Source: Flavobacterium defluvii
GTDB taxonomy: Bacteria; Bacteroidota; Bacteroidia; Flavobacteriales; Flavobacteriaceae
DNA length: 64,000 nt
Direction: 5' to 3'
Assembly: GCF_900129555.1 (NCBI RefSeq)
Contig: NZ_FQWC01000006.1
Coordinates: forward strand, 186,001-250,000
The notes beneath the pieces are model-generated. The model was not told the DNA's origin. It worked only from the letters and a program-made list of their open reading frames with translations, and did not search any database. Positions 7,547 to 17,296 of this stretch are shown here, piece after piece. The stretch's first letter is position 1; each line of letters starts with the position of its first letter. The position numbers were made by a program, and so were the translations under genes.

Positions 7547-8557
7547 ATGAAACTTACTTTAAGAGCTTACGATTTAAAACTCAAACATACGTTTCGCATT
7601 TCAAGAAAAACGATCGATTTTCAGCCTTCTTTAATTGTAGAATTAGAAGAAAATGGAATTTCTGGATATGGAGAAGCAACTTCAAATCCATATTATAATA
7701 TTACAATTGAAATTCTACAAAATGATATTGAACAAATCCGAGCGTTGATTGAAGAAACATCAAATGAAACCCCAGAAGAATTTTGGTCGAAAATTGCTCC
7801 GTTTTTAAAAAATAATCCTTTCGCTTTATGTGCGCTCGATAACGCTTATAATGACTTATACGCTCGTAAAAAAGGTAAAAAATTATATGAATTATGGAAT
7901 TACGATATTAGCCATAATCCGTTGACAAATTACACTATCGGAATTGACACGATTGAAAATATGGTCAAAAAAATGGAAGAACTTCCGTGGCCGATTTATA
8001 AAATCAAACTCGGAACTCCAAATGATATTGCTATTGTAACCGAATTACGAAAACATACAAATGCTATTTTTAGAGTTGATGCCAATTGCGCCTGGACGGT
8101 TGAAGAAACTCTTGAAAATGCAAAAGCGTTTAAAAATTTGAACGTTGAGTTTATTGAACAACCCTTAAAAGCTGATAATTGGAAAGGTCATCGCGAAGTT
8201 TATCAAAATTCCGTTTTGCCTATAATTGCCGATGAAAGCTGTATTAAAGAAGAAGATGTTGCAAAATGTTACAATCATTTTCATGGTGTAAATATTAAAT
8301 TGATGAAATGCGGCGGCATAACTCCGGGAAGAAGAATGATTGCCGAAGCTAAAAAACTGGAGTTAAAAACAATGGTGGGCTGTATGACAGAATCATCGGT
8401 TGGAATTTCTGCCATTGCACATTTACTTCCTGAACTGGATTATATTGATATGGATGGTGCATTGCTTTTGGCAGAAGATATTGCAAGCGGTGTTACAATT
8501 AAATATGGAGAAACTATTTATCCTGAAAGAACCGGAATTGGAGTAATTTTATTCTAA
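7547..8557 (+). CDS. Dipeptide epimerase, L-Ala-D/L-Glu type
   Basis: Enolase-superfamily enzyme that likely epimerises L-Ala-D-Glu to L-Ala-L-Glu so that murein peptides can be degraded. The barrel motifs are present: KIKLG (Lys pair on strand 2), RVDANCAW and EQPL and ADES (three metal-binding acids), and NIKLMKCGGI (acid-base Lys on strand 6). The start at 7547 (MKLTLRAYDLKLKHTF) is preferred to an upstream ATG at 7517. The latter would overlap the preceding gene and add a non-conserved MAGLLILFNF. Exact dipeptide specificity is inferred. A role in murein peptide recycling would match the cell-wall genes at 55-63 kb. Confidence 0.85.
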   Translation: MKLTLRAYDLKLKHTFRISRKTIDFQPSLIVELEENGISGYGEATSNPYYNITIEILQNDIEQIRALIEETSNETPEEFWSKIAPFLKNNPFALCALDNAYNDLYARKKGKKLYELWNYDISHNPLTNYTIGIDTIENMVKKMEELPWPIYKIKLGTPNDIAIVTELRKHTNAIFRVDANCAWTVEETLENAKAFKNLNVEFIEQPLKADNWKGHREVYQNSVLPIIADESCIKEEDVAKCYNHFHGVNIKLMKCGGITPGRRMIAEAKKLELKTMVGCMTESSVGISAIAHLLPELDYIDMDGALLLAEDIASGVTIKYGETIYPERTGIGVILF

Positions 8558-8577
8558 AATTTCCTTTTAAAATAACG

Positions 8578-8585
8578 TACCTTTG
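8578..8585 (+). promoter_or_regulatory. Promoter -7 box of the DUF1456 gene
   Basis: TACCTTTG, a match to TAnnTTTG, 14 bases before the ATG at 8600. Confidence 0.5.
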
Positions 8586-8599
8586 TAAAAAATAAAGAA

Positions 8600-9064
8600 A
8601 TGACAAACAACGATATATTAAAGAAACTTCGCGTAGCATTAATGCTCCGTGACGACCAAATAGTTGAAATTTTAGAATTGGTAGATTTTAGAATTTCAAA
8701 ATCAGAATTGGGAGCTTTTTTCAGAGCCGAAGATCATCCTAATTATATGGAATGCGGCGATCAGGTTTTGAGAAACTTCTTAAACGGATTGGTTATTCAC
8801 TTAAGAGGAACTAAAGAAAATCCTAAAAATCCAAATGACGTCTTAGCAAAACATAAAGCAGAAATTCCGAAGAAAGAAACTTCTAAAGAAAGACCAGAAT
8901 TTAAAGCTGCTCCAAAGGATTCAGAAAAATACAGAGGCGATAAAAGTCCTTCAAAATCAGGTTCAGCAGCTGGAAAACCTAAAAAGAAATCATTCCCAAA
9001 AGGAAATGGAAAACCGGCTGTTGTAGAAAAAGTAGTTTTCAAAAACGGAAAGAATAAGAAGTAA
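8600..9064 (+). CDS. DUF1456 (YehS-like) protein with basic tail
   Basis: A 154-residue protein whose first 70 residues match DUF1456: two helical half-repeats, NNDILKKLRVALMLRDDQIVEIL and ELGAFFRAEDHPNYMECGDQVLRNFLNGLV. E. coli YehS is the reference relative and has no known function. From about residue 76 the protein is a low-complexity tail rich in Lys, Pro, Ser and Gly. Such a basic tail suggests nucleic-acid or ribosome contact, but that is inference. It has a promoter box at 8578-8585 and is followed by a repeat-rich gap. Confidence 0.85.
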   Translation: MTNNDILKKLRVALMLRDDQIVEILELVDFRISKSELGAFFRAEDHPNYMECGDQVLRNFLNGLVIHLRGTKENPKNPNDVLAKHKAEIPKKETSKERPEFKAAPKDSEKYRGDKSPSKSGSAAGKPKKKSFPKGNGKPAVVEKVVFKNGKNKK

Positions 9065-9350
9065 TTTATTTAACCGCAAAGAGCGCTAAGAATTACACAA
9101 GGTTCGCAAAGTTTTTTTAGCCACGAATTCACGAATTTTATTATCAAAATAATTCGTGAATTCGTGGCTATTATTTTTCGCTATAAAACATCTTAATTAT
9201 AATCCAATTTTCAAATATAGCCCGTGGTTGAAACCACCGGCTATGCTGAAATAAAACTCGTAAAAATTTATTGATTTAGCTTTGCGAACTTTGCGTTTGT
9301 ATTCACAATCCTTAGCAAAAAAAACTTTGCGTCCTTTGCGGTTAAATCAC
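9065..9350. repeat. Repeat-filled gap downstream of the DUF1456 gene
   Basis: No gene is seen here. The outer flank TTTAACCGCAAAG at about 9069-9081 recurs inverted as CTTTGCGGTTAAA at about 9334-9346. Within it are the inverted pair TAGCCACGAATTCACGAATT (9118-9137) and its complement (9151-9170). A mini-hairpin ATAGCC-c-GTGGTT-ga-AACCAC-c-GGCTAT lies at 9217-9244. CGCAAAG-type words at 9086-9110 and 9278-9340 are shared with the gaps at 41656 and 15588. Confidence 0.8.
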
Positions 9351-9354
9351 AAAA

Positions 9355-9382
9355 AAAATCCACTCCTTTCGGAATGGATTTT
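9355..9382 (-). terminator. Terminator of sucC
   Basis: On the minus strand AAAATCCATTCC, a GAAA tetraloop, then GGAGTGGATTTT and more T, 27 bases after the sucC stop codon. Confidence 0.85.
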
Positions 9383-9408
9383 CTATATAAATTGATTTCT
9401 TATTGTAA

Positions 9409-10602
9409 TTAAGAAAGAGCAGCTTTAACTTGGTCAGCAGCTTCCTGGAATTGAACTGCAGATAAAATTGGCATACCAGAGTTGTCAATTAATTCTTTTG
9501 CAATTTCAGCATTTGTTCCTTGCAAACGAACGATAATTGGCACTTTAATAGCATCACCCATATTTTTGTAAGCATCAACAACACCTTGAGCAACACGGTC
9601 ACAACGAACGATTCCTCCAAAGATGTTAATTAAGATAGCTTTTACGTTTGGATCTTTCAAGATAATTCTGAAAGCTGTTTCAACACGTTTTGCATCAGCA
9701 GTTCCTCCTACGTCAAGGAAGTTAGCAGGCTCAAAACCAGCGTATTTAATTAAATCCATAGTTGCCATTGCAAGACCAGCTCCGTTTACCATACATCCTA
9801 CAGTACCGTCAAGGTCAACATAGTTAAGACCAACTTCTTTAGCTTCAACTTCGATTGGATTCTCCTCACGGATATCTCTCATTTCAGCATATTTAGGTTG
9901 TCTGTATAAAGCGTTATCGTCGATGTTAACTTTAGCGTCAACAGCTAAGATTTTGTTATCAGAAGTTTTAAGAACTGGGTTGATTTCAAACATAGAAGCA
10001 TCAGAACCAATGTAAGCATTGTAAAGTGCATCGATGAATTTCACCATTTCTTTGAAAGCGTTTCCAGAAAGACCTAAATTGAAAGCAATTCTTCTAGCCT
10101 GGAAACCTTGTAATCCTACAGAAGGATCAATTTCTTCAGTAAAGATTAAGTGTGGAGTGTGCTCAGCAACTTCTTCAATATCCATTCCACCTTCAGTAGA
10201 ATACATAATCATGTTGCGTCCTGTACCTCTATTCAATAAAACAGAAACATAAAATTCAGAAGTTTCGCTTTCACCTGGATAGTAAACGTCTTCTGCAACT
10301 AAAACTTTGTTAACTTTTTTACCTTCAGCCGGAGTCTGAGGCGTAATTAACTGCATTCCGATGATTTGTTCTGCTAACTCTTCAACTTGCTGTAAGTTTT
10401 TTGCCAGCTTAACTCCACCACCTTTTCCACGACCACCTGCGTGAATTTGTGCTTTTATTACGTGCCATCCTGTACCAGTTTCGGCAGTTAATTGTTTTGC
10501 AGCAGCTACAGCTTCAACCGCATTGTTAGCCACAATTCCGCGTTGTACGCGTACTCCGTAACTCGCTAAAATTTCTTTTCCTTGATATTCGTGTATGTTC
10601 AT
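9409..10602 (-). CDS. sucC: Succinate-CoA ligase (ADP-forming) subunit beta
   Basis: Beta subunit of succinyl-CoA synthetase of the TCA cycle, forming ATP from succinyl-CoA. The protein starts [12 protein letters not shown], the universal SucC N-terminus, so I place the start at 10602. An in-frame ATG 60 bases upstream lies before the likely promoter box (10651-10658). From 10602 it is 397 residues. Motifs: ATP-grasp [16 protein letters not shown] (about 46-61), metal-binding EINPV (about 200-204), [10 protein letters not shown] and FLDVGGTAD (CoA/phosphate side). The partner sucD is not adjacent, as is usual in Bacteroidota. A terminator follows it. Confidence 0.97.
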   Translation of the reverse strand: MNIHEYQGKEILASYGVRVQRGIVANNAVEAVAAAKQLTAETGTGWHVIKAQIHAGGRGKGGGVKLAKNLQQVEELAEQIIGMQLITPQTPAEGKKVNKVLVAEDVYYPGESETSEFYVSVLLNRGTGRNMIMYSTEGGMDIEEVAEHTPHLIFTEEIDPSVGLQGFQARRIAFNLGLSGNAFKEMVKFIDALYNAYIGSDASMFEINPVLKTSDNKILAVDAKVNIDDNALYRQPKYAEMRDIREENPIEVEAKEVGLNYVDLDGTVGCMVNGAGLAMATMDLIKYAGFEPANFLDVGGTADAKRVETAFRIILKDPNVKAILINIFGGIVRCDRVAQGVVDAYKNMGDAIKVPIIVRLQGTNAEIAKELIDNSGMPILSAVQFQEAADQVKAALS

Positions 10603-10650
10603 AATATTGAATTTGTCTGGTTCTGAATTTATTTCAGAATAAAAGTGCGA

Positions 10651-10658
10651 CAAAAGTA
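10651..10658 (-). promoter_or_regulatory. Promoter -7 box of sucC
   Basis: TACTTTTG on the minus strand matches TAnnTTTG. It lies 48 bases before the chosen sucC start and inside the longer reading frame, which argues against the upstream ATG. Confidence 0.5.
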
Positions 10659-10944
10659 ACAAAATACAACTTAATAGTAAAATCTTTTTCTATTAAAAAA
10701 CGACACTTACAGCTATTAACCGTTTATTATTTTTCAATGCAAAGAAATAGTTAACGAAACGATTTGCAAATATTAACTCAAAACCGCTAAAACGTTTGAT
10801 ATTTAACAAAAACTTCATTGGTTTTATTAGCCTTGCGACGATTTTTCTTAATATATTTTAATTCAGATTATCATTTTATCATTTCGCAATGCTTAATATA
10901 ATATTATTATCAATTAAGAAGCCTTTTTCTAATATTACGACAAA

Positions 10945-10964
10945 AATGTAAGCGAAATTACATT
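10945..10964. promoter_or_regulatory. Palindrome AATGTAA-N6-TTACATT upstream of gltB
   Basis: A perfect 7-base inverted repeat with a 6-base spacer, centred about 52 bases before the predicted gltB transcription start. This position would suit an activator site. No regulator can be named. Confidence 0.4.
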
Positions 10965-10992
10965 TTCAATACATTATGTTTAACGAAATCTT

Positions 10993-11000
10993 TATTTTTG
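10993..11000 (+). promoter_or_regulatory. Promoter -7 box of gltB
   Basis: TATTTTTG matches TAnnTTTG. Transcription would start near 11007, downstream of the ATG at 10976, so translation must start at 11018. Confidence 0.55.
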
Positions 11001-11017
11001 TAAAAAAAATATCAAGA

Positions 11018-14000
11018 ATGAAAGTTAAAGAACAAGGGCTTTATCTGCCTGAATTTGAACACGACAATTGTGGTGCGGGATTTATTTGTAATTTGAATGG
11101 TATTAAGTCAAATGATATCATTCACAAAGCATTAGACATCTTAATTAAATTGGAACATCGTGGTGCCGTAAGTTCTGATGGAAGAACTGGTGACGGAGCC
11201 GGAATTTTATTCGACATTCCTCATGATTTTTTTAAGAAAGTTTGTGATTTTGAAATCCCAGAAGCGCGTGAGTATGCAGTAGGAATGGTTTTTTTACCAA
11301 AAAGCAAAAACCAGGTTTCTTTTTGTATTAATGCATTCGAAGCAACTATTAAAGATCAAAACTTAAAGATCTTAGGTTGGAGAGATGTACCTGTTGACGT
11401 TGAAAATTTAGGTGAAATCGCCGCAGAAAAAGAACCAACAATTAAACAAGTTTTCGTTTCTAAAAACGGACAGGATTTAACTGAACAAGAATTTAATGCA
11501 AAACTTTTTGCAGCTAGAAAAATTGCTGAACATGCCGTAAGAGGATCTAAAACCTCAGAAAGCCACATGTTTTATTTTACTAGTTTATCGACAACTACTA
11601 TAATATATAAAGGTCTATTGATGCCGGAAGACATCAGCCGTTATTATATAGATTTGAAAGATCCGGACCTGGTGACGCGTTTAGCGCTTGTACACCAGCG
11701 TTTCTCTACCAATACATTCCCATCTTGGGACTTAGCGCAGCCGTTTAGATACATGTGTCATAATGGTGAGATCAATACACTTCGTGGAAACGTAAGCCGT
11801 ATGCGTGCTCGTGAAGAGCTTATGCAAAGCAAAGTTTTTGGCGATGATATCAAAAAATTATTCCCAATTATCTTAGAAGGAAAATCTGATTCTGCTTCTA
11901 TGGATATGGTGATTGAACTTTTATTAATGACTGGGCGTTCTCTTCCAGAGGCAATGATGATGGTTGTTCCTGAAGCTTGGGAAAAACACCAGACAATGTC
12001 TCCAGAAAAAAGAGCTTTCTATGAGTTCAACGCTTGTATCATGGAGCCTTGGGATGGTCCTGCTTCAATTCCGTTTACAGATGGAAACGTAATTGGTGCA
12101 TTATTAGACAGAAACGGATTGCGTCCTTCTCGTTATACATTAACACATAGCGGATTCGTAATTATGTCATCTGAAATTGGTGTTCTTGACATCGATCCGG
12201 AAGATGTAATCCAACACGGACGTTTAGAGCCAGGAAAAATGTTCTTGGTTGATATGAACGAAGGCCGTATCATCGAAGACGAAGAAGTTAAAAAAGCGAT
12301 CGTTACAAAACGTCCATACAAACAATGGGTTGAAGAAAACTTATTGCCATTGGCTAAAGTTCCTTACACAAATAACCCTACTCCTGTTGAAAAATTAGAT
12401 TTCGTAACAAGACAAAAATTATTTGGCTATACTATTGAAGATTTAAAAACAATCATCAACCCAATGGGAAGTGACGGAGCTGAAGCAATCAGTTCTATGG
12501 GTAACGATACACCTTTGGCAGTTCTTTCAGACCAGCCTCAGTTGTTGTACAATTACTTCAAACAATTGTTTGCTCAGGTTACTAACCCGCCTTTGGATGG
12601 TATTCGTGAAGAAATCATTACGGATATCAGTTTAGCGATCGGAGGAGATTTCAATATTTTCGAAATCGAATCAAAACAATGTAAAAAATTAAAAATCCAA
12701 AATCCAGTTATCTCTAACGAGGATTTGGATAAAATCAGAAATATCGATCACGCAGATTTCAAATCGGCTACCATTTCTACTTTATACAAAATAGAAAAAG
12801 GAGTTAACGGTTTAGAGCGTGCACTTGAAAAATGTGTTCAGGCAACTTTTAAAGCAGTTGAAGAAGGATGTAACATCATTATCTTATCAGATAGAGGTGT
12901 GAGCGAAGAATTAGCTCCAATTCCGATGTTATTGGCTTGTTCTTACATTCACCACTCTTTGAACATTTTACAGGTTCGTTCTAAATTCGGAATCATCATC
13001 GAATCTGCTGAACCACGCGAACCTCATCATTTTGCTTTATTGTTCGGGTACGGTGCAAGTGCGATCAACCCTTACATGGTAAATGAAATCATTCACGATC
13101 AGGTTGAAAAAGGTTTCATTACTAAAGTAAAAGCGGATTATGCAGTTGTAAACTACAACAAAGCAATTGCAAAAGGAATCGTGAAAATCATGAACAAAAT
13201 TGGTATCTCTACTTTACATTCATACAGAGCTGCTCAGATTTTCGAGATTTTAGGTTTAAACAAAACATTTACATCTAAATACTTCCCTTACACTCCATCA
13301 AGAATTGAAGGAATTGGTTTAATGGAAGTTGAAAAAGAGGTTAAAAAACGTTTCCAAAAAGCTTTCCCAAATTCAAAAATTGCAAACTTGCTTTCTCTTG
13401 AAATTGGAGGTATTTACAGATGGAGACGTGGCGGCGAAAAACACATGTTTAACCCAACTACGATTTCTAAATTACAACAAGCAGTTCGTTTAAACAGCCC
13501 GGAAAGCTATAAAGAATATGCTAATGCTGTAAACGAGCAAAGCTCAAACTTAATGACAATTAGAGGTTTATTTGAATTCAACAATTTGGATCCAATTTCT
13601 ATTGATGAAGTAGAACCTTGGACAGAAATTGTGAAGAAATTCAAAACCGGAGCAATGTCTTATGGTTCTATCAGCCAGGAAGCGCACGAGAACTTAGCGA
13701 TTGCGATGAACAGAATTGGCGGAAAAAGTAACTCTGGAGAAGGTGGAGAAGATCCAAGACGTTTCCAGAAAGAAATTAACGGAGATTCTAGAAATTCTGC
13801 CATCAAACAAGTTGCATCTGGACGTTTTGGAGTTTCGATCAACTATTTGACAAACGCCAGAGAAATCCAAATCAAAATGGCTCAGGGAGCAAAACCTGGT
13901 GAAGGTGGACAGTTACCTGGAGAAAAAGTAGTGCCTTGGATTGCTGAAACTAGAAACTCTACGCCTTATGTAGGTTTGATTTCGCCTCCTCCTCACCACG

Positions 14001-15535
14001 ATATCTACTCTATTGAAGATTTATCTCAGTTGATTTACGATTTGAAAAACGCAAACCGTGAAGCTCGTATCAACGTGAAATTGGTTTCTGAAGTTGGAGT
14101 TGGAACCATCGCTGCCGGTGTTGCTAAAGCCAAAGCTGACGTTATCCTGATTTCAGGTTATGACGGAGGAACGGGAGCTGCTCCATTAACATCTTTACAG
14201 CACACAGGTATTCCATGGGAACTTGGTTTAGCTGAAGCACAGCAAACACTTATCTTAAACGACTTAAGAAGCCGTGTAGTTTTAGAATGTGACGGACAGT
14301 TGAAAACTGGTCGTGACGTTGCTATTGCAGCTTTATTAGGTGCGGAAGAATTCGGATTTGCAACTGCTCCTCTTGTAGCTTCCGGATGTATCATGATGAG
14401 AGCTTGTCACTTAAATACTTGCCCAGTTGGTATCGCAACTCAGGATCCTGAATTGAGAAAGAATTTCAAAGGAACTCCAGAGCACGTAATCAACTTCATG
14501 TATTTCATCGCTGAAGAGTTAAGAGAAATTATGGCGCAGTTAGGTTTCAGAACTTTAAAAGAAATGGTAGGTCAGTCTCAAAAATTAAACGTAGACAAAG
14601 CGATCAAACATTATAAAGCAAACGGATTAGATTTATCAACTATTCTATACAAACCGGAGAAAGCGAAAACAGTTCCAAATCACAACACAACAACTCAGGA
14701 TCACGCTCTTGAAAACGTATTGGATTTTGACATCATCAAAGAAGCAATTCCGTCTATCTATAGAAAAGAGAAAACGAGAGTTACTTTCAAAATCAAAAAT
14801 ACAGACCGTTCTGTAGGTGCGATTTTGAGTAACGAAATCTCAAAAATTTATGGCGCACAAGGATTACCAGATGACACTATTTTAGTTGATTTTGAAGGTT
14901 CTGCCGGACAAAGTTTTGGTGCATTCGCAACAAACGGATTGTCATTTAAAATTCACGGAAACTGTAATGATTACTTAGGAAAAGGTCTTTCTGGAGGAAA
15001 ACTAATTGTAAAAGTACCTCCTACTGCGACTTTCAAACCTGAAGACAACATCATTATCGGAAACGTTGCCCTTTACGGAGCTATTACCGGAGAGGCTTAT
15101 ATTAATGGTATCGCAGGAGAGCGTTTCTGTGTGAGAAACTCTGGAGCAACAGCAGTTGTTGAAGGAATTGGGGATCACGGATGCGAGTACATGACTGGTG
15201 GTACAGTAGTAGTTTTAGGAAAAACAGGAAGAAACTTCGCGGCTGGTATGAGCGGTGGTGTGGCTTATGTTTACGATCCGAATAAGAAATTTGATTCTAC
15301 AGTTTGTAACATGGAAATGGTTGCATTCGATCCAATGGAAGAAGAAGATCTTACAAAACTAAGAAAACTGATCAAAAACCATTCGTTGTACACAAGCAGT
15401 CCATTAGCAAAAAGAATTTTAGCAGACTGGGAAAACCAACAACAGCACTTCGTAAAAGTAATGCCTACGGATTACAAAAAAGCATTAAAACGAATTGCAG
15501 AAGAAAAACAAATAGAAGAATTAATAGCGGGATAA
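11018..15535 (+). CDS. gltB: Glutamate synthase large subunit
   Basis: Catalytic subunit of GOGAT, making two glutamates from glutamine and 2-oxoglutarate. The 1505-residue protein has the class II amidotransferase domain first, with the nucleophile Cys exposed by removing a 17-residue propeptide (EFEHDN before C-G-A-G-F, Cys18). The central domain, the FMN-binding synthase barrel (GGKSNSGEGGEDPRRF, GGTGAAPL) and the 3Fe-4S cysteines (Cys1124, Cys1130, Cys1135) follow. The C-terminal GXGXG beta-helix ends the protein. An ATG 42 bases upstream precedes the promoter box and is rejected. gltD follows 171 bases later. Confidence 0.98.
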   Translation: MKVKEQGLYLPEFEHDNCGAGFICNLNGIKSNDIIHKALDILIKLEHRGAVSSDGRTGDGAGILFDIPHDFFKKVCDFEIPEAREYAVGMVFLPKSKNQVSFCINAFEATIKDQNLKILGWRDVPVDVENLGEIAAEKEPTIKQVFVSKNGQDLTEQEFNAKLFAARKIAEHAVRGSKTSESHMFYFTSLSTTTIIYKGLLMPEDISRYYIDLKDPDLVTRLALVHQRFSTNTFPSWDLAQPFRYMCHNGEINTLRGNVSRMRAREELMQSKVFGDDIKKLFPIILEGKSDSASMDMVIELLLMTGRSLPEAMMMVVPEAWEKHQTMSPEKRAFYEFNACIMEPWDGPASIPFTDGNVIGALLDRNGLRPSRYTLTHSGFVIMSSEIGVLDIDPEDVIQHGRLEPGKMFLVDMNEGRIIEDEEVKKAIVTKRPYKQWVEENLLPLAKVPYTNNPTPVEKLDFVTRQKLFGYTIEDLKTIINPMGSDGAEAISSMGNDTPLAVLSDQPQLLYNYFKQLFAQVTNPPLDGIREEIITDISLAIGGDFNIFEIESKQCKKLKIQNPVISNEDLDKIRNIDHADFKSATISTLYKIEKGVNGLERALEKCVQATFKAVEEGCNIIILSDRGVSEELAPIPMLLACSYIHHSLNILQVRSKFGIIIESAEPREPHHFALLFGYGASAINPYMVNEIIHDQVEKGFITKVKADYAVVNYNKAIAKGIVKIMNKIGISTLHSYRAAQIFEILGLNKTFTSKYFPYTPSRIEGIGLMEVEKEVKKRFQKAFPNSKIANLLSLEIGGIYRWRRGGEKHMFNPTTISKLQQAVRLNSPESYKEYANAVNEQSSNLMTIRGLFEFNNLDPISIDEVEPWTEIVKKFKTGAMSYGSISQEAHENLAIAMNRIGGKSNSGEGGEDPRRFQKEINGDSRNSAIKQVASGRFGVSINYLTNAREIQIKMAQGAKPGEGGQLPGEKVVPWIAETRNSTPYVGLISPPPHHDIYSIEDLSQLIYDLKNANREARINVKLVSEVGVGTIAAGVAKAKADVILISGYDGGTGAAPLTSLQHTGIPWELGLAEAQQTLILNDLRSRVVLECDGQLKTGRDVAIAALLGAEEFGFATAPLVASGCIMMRACHLNTCPVGIATQDPELRKNFKGTPEHVINFMYFIAEELREIMAQLGFRTLKEMVGQSQKLNVDKAIKHYKANGLDLSTILYKPEKAKTVPNHNTTTQDHALENVLDFDIIKEAIPSIYRKEKTRVTFKIKNTDRSVGAILSNEISKIYGAQGLPDDTILVDFEGSAGQSFGAFATNGLSFKIHGNCNDYLGKGLSGGKLIVKVPPTATFKPEDNIIIGNVALYGAITGEAYINGIAGERFCVRNSGATAVVEGIGDHGCEYMTGGTVVVLGKTGRNFAAGMSGGVAYVYDPNKKFDSTVCNMEMVAFDPMEEEDLTKLRKLIKNHSLYTSSPLAKRILADWENQQQHFVKVMPTDYKKALKRIAEEKQIEELIAG

Positions 15536-15706
15536 ATGATTTTAGAATTCAGATTTTAGATTTTAGATTGAAGTTAACCTCAAAGCTTTGCGAACTTAAA
15601 ACACTCCAAAAAGCAAAACAAAAACCTTGCGTTCTTTGCGGTTAAAAAAATTGGAATTTGGAATTTAATAATTGGAATTTGATCATTTACATTTAATAAA
15701 AATGTC
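15536..15706. repeat. CGCAAAG-type repeat in the gltB-gltD gap
   Basis: The gap contains TTTAGATTTTAGATT words and then CTTTGCG words at about 15586-15650 ending CTTTGCGGTTAAA. These are the inverted forms of repeats at 9065 and 41656. No terminator with a T-tract is visible, so gltBD may still be co-transcribed. Confidence 0.55.
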
Positions 15707-17161
15707 ATGGGTAAAATAGGCGGATTTAAAGAATATAACAGAGCCGACGAAAGTAATCTAGCAGTTGCAGAACGTGTTTCGAACTACAACGAATTTACTA
15801 TTCCGGTACCAAAAGATAAATTAAAAGAACAAGGATCAAGATGTATGGACTGTGGAATTCCTTTTTGCCACAGTGGTTGTCCGTTAGGAAATTTAATTCC
15901 TGACTTCAACGACATGGTGCATCAGGAAGAATGGCAAAGTGCATTAGAAATTTTACAATCTACTAATAACTTCCCTGAATTTACAGGTCGTTTATGCCCT
16001 GCTCCATGTGAGAAATCATGTGTATTAGGAATCATCAAAGATCCGGTTTCTATCGAAAACATCGAAAAAAGCATCGTAGAAAGAGGTTTCGCTGAAGGAT
16101 GGATTAAACCTCAGCCACCAAAATCAAGAACTGGAAAAACAGTTGCTGTTATTGGTTCAGGACCTGCAGGTCTTGCTGCTGCTCAACAATTAAACAGAGC
16201 GGGTCACACCGTTACTGTTTTTGAAAGAGACAACGCAATTGGAGGTTTATTACGTTACGGAATTCCAAATTTCAAATTAGAAAAAGGAATTATCGACCGT
16301 CGTGTAGCTATTTTGGAAGCAGAAGGAATCACTTTCAAAACGAATGTAAATGTTGGTGTAAACTTCAGCGTTGAAGAATTAAACCAATTCGATTCTATCG
16401 TTTTATGCGGTGGAGCAACTGAAAGAAGAAGCTTGCCAACTAAAGGAATCGAAAGCAAAGGTGTTGTTCAGGCAATGGATTTCTTAACGCAGCAAACTAA
16501 AGTTTTATACGGAGAATCAATTCCAGACCAAGTTAAAGCTACTGGTAAAGATGTGATCGTTATTGGTGGTGGAGATACAGGTTCTGACTGTATTGGAACT
16601 TCTAACAGACACGGAGCGAAATCGGTTACTAACTTTGAGATTTTACCAAAACCTCCAGTTGGAAGAAGCGAATCAACTCCATGGCCTTTCTGGCCGTTGC
16701 AGTTAAAAACATCTTCTTCTCACGAAGAAGGCTGTGACAGAAACTGGTTGATCAACACTAAAGAATTCATTTCTAACGATAAAGGTGAATTAACTGGATT
16801 AAAAACGGTTGAAGTACAATGGAAAATGACTCCAGGTCAGCGTCCAGAATTAATCGAAAAAGAAGGTTCTGAGAAAATCTGGCCTTGCGATTTAGCTTTA
16901 TTAGCTCTTGGATTTACAGGTCCTGAGAAAACTTTAAGTGAACAATTAGGAATTGAAATTGACGCAAGAAACAACTATAAAGCGCATAATTATCAAACAA
17001 ACGTTCCTCACATCTTCACCGCAGGTGATATGAGAAGAGGTCAATCATTAATCGTGTGGGCTATTTCAGAAGGTCGAGAAGCAGCAAGAGAGGTAGATTT
17101 ATTCCTTATGGGATCTACTAACCTGCCTACTAAAGGAAAAGGAGATTTACCGAGCTTATAA
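15707..17161 (+). CDS. gltD: Glutamate synthase small subunit
   Basis: NADPH-oxidising flavoprotein subunit of glutamate synthase that passes electrons to GltB. The 484-residue length is typical. The N-terminal Fe-S domain has CMDCGIPFCHSGCP (Cys46, 49, 54, 58) and CPAPCEKSC (about 98-106). FAD binding is shown by VIGSGPAGLAAAQQ (about 147-160), NADPH binding by VIGGGDTGSDCIG (about 284-296), and the closing FAD motif is TAGDMRRGQSLIVWAI near the C-terminus. It lies downstream of gltB in the same direction. An 8-base tandem repeat array begins 3 bases after its stop. Confidence 0.97.
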   Translation: MGKIGGFKEYNRADESNLAVAERVSNYNEFTIPVPKDKLKEQGSRCMDCGIPFCHSGCPLGNLIPDFNDMVHQEEWQSALEILQSTNNFPEFTGRLCPAPCEKSCVLGIIKDPVSIENIEKSIVERGFAEGWIKPQPPKSRTGKTVAVIGSGPAGLAAAQQLNRAGHTVTVFERDNAIGGLLRYGIPNFKLEKGIIDRRVAILEAEGITFKTNVNVGVNFSVEELNQFDSIVLCGGATERRSLPTKGIESKGVVQAMDFLTQQTKVLYGESIPDQVKATGKDVIVIGGGDTGSDCIGTSNRHGAKSVTNFEILPKPPVGRSESTPWPFWPLQLKTSSSHEEGCDRNWLINTKEFISNDKGELTGLKTVEVQWKMTPGQRPELIEKEGSEKIWPCDLALLALGFTGPEKTLSEQLGIEIDARNNYKAHNYQTNVPHIFTAGDMRRGQSLIVWAISEGREAAREVDLFLMGSTNLPTKGKGDLPSL

Positions 17162-17163
17162 TC

Positions 17164-17201
17164 TTTAAGGCTCTGAGATACTAAGGTGCTAAGGTTCTAA
17201 G
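17164..17201. repeat. Degenerate 8-base tandem array after gltD
   Basis: Five units in exact 8-base register: TTTAAGGC, TCTGAGAT, ACTAAGGT, GCTAAGGT, TCTAAG. The consensus is nCT(A/G)AGGT. It begins 3 bases after the gltD stop codon. Similar arrays are at 41925, 52313, 63731 and 63920. Confidence 0.8.
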
Positions 17202-17256
17202 TTTTTTTTCCTTGCATTTTATTTAATCTTTATTCCTATAAACAACATAACAACTA

Positions 17257-17294
17257 ACAAACCCTTGAATTTATATTCAGGGGTTTTGTTTTTT
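17257..17294 (+). terminator. Terminator of the gltBD unit
   Basis: ACAAACCCTTGAAT pairs with ATTCAGGGGTTTTGT (one G-U pair and one bulge) followed by a T-tract up to 17294. Confidence 0.75.
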
Positions 17295-17296
17295 CC

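Larger units (their letters stand above)
10603..11017. other. Divergent control region between sucC and gltB
   Basis: No gene is seen. It holds the sucC promoter box at 10651-10658 (minus), a 7-6-7 palindrome at 10945-10964 and the gltB promoter box at 10993-11000. The remaining sequence is AT-rich without clear structure. Confidence 0.7.

Noticed and set aside
10976..11017. Upstream ATG for gltB
   Set aside because: The promoter -7 box at 10993-11000 lies inside this extension, and the GltB propeptide normally begins close to the nucleophile Cys.
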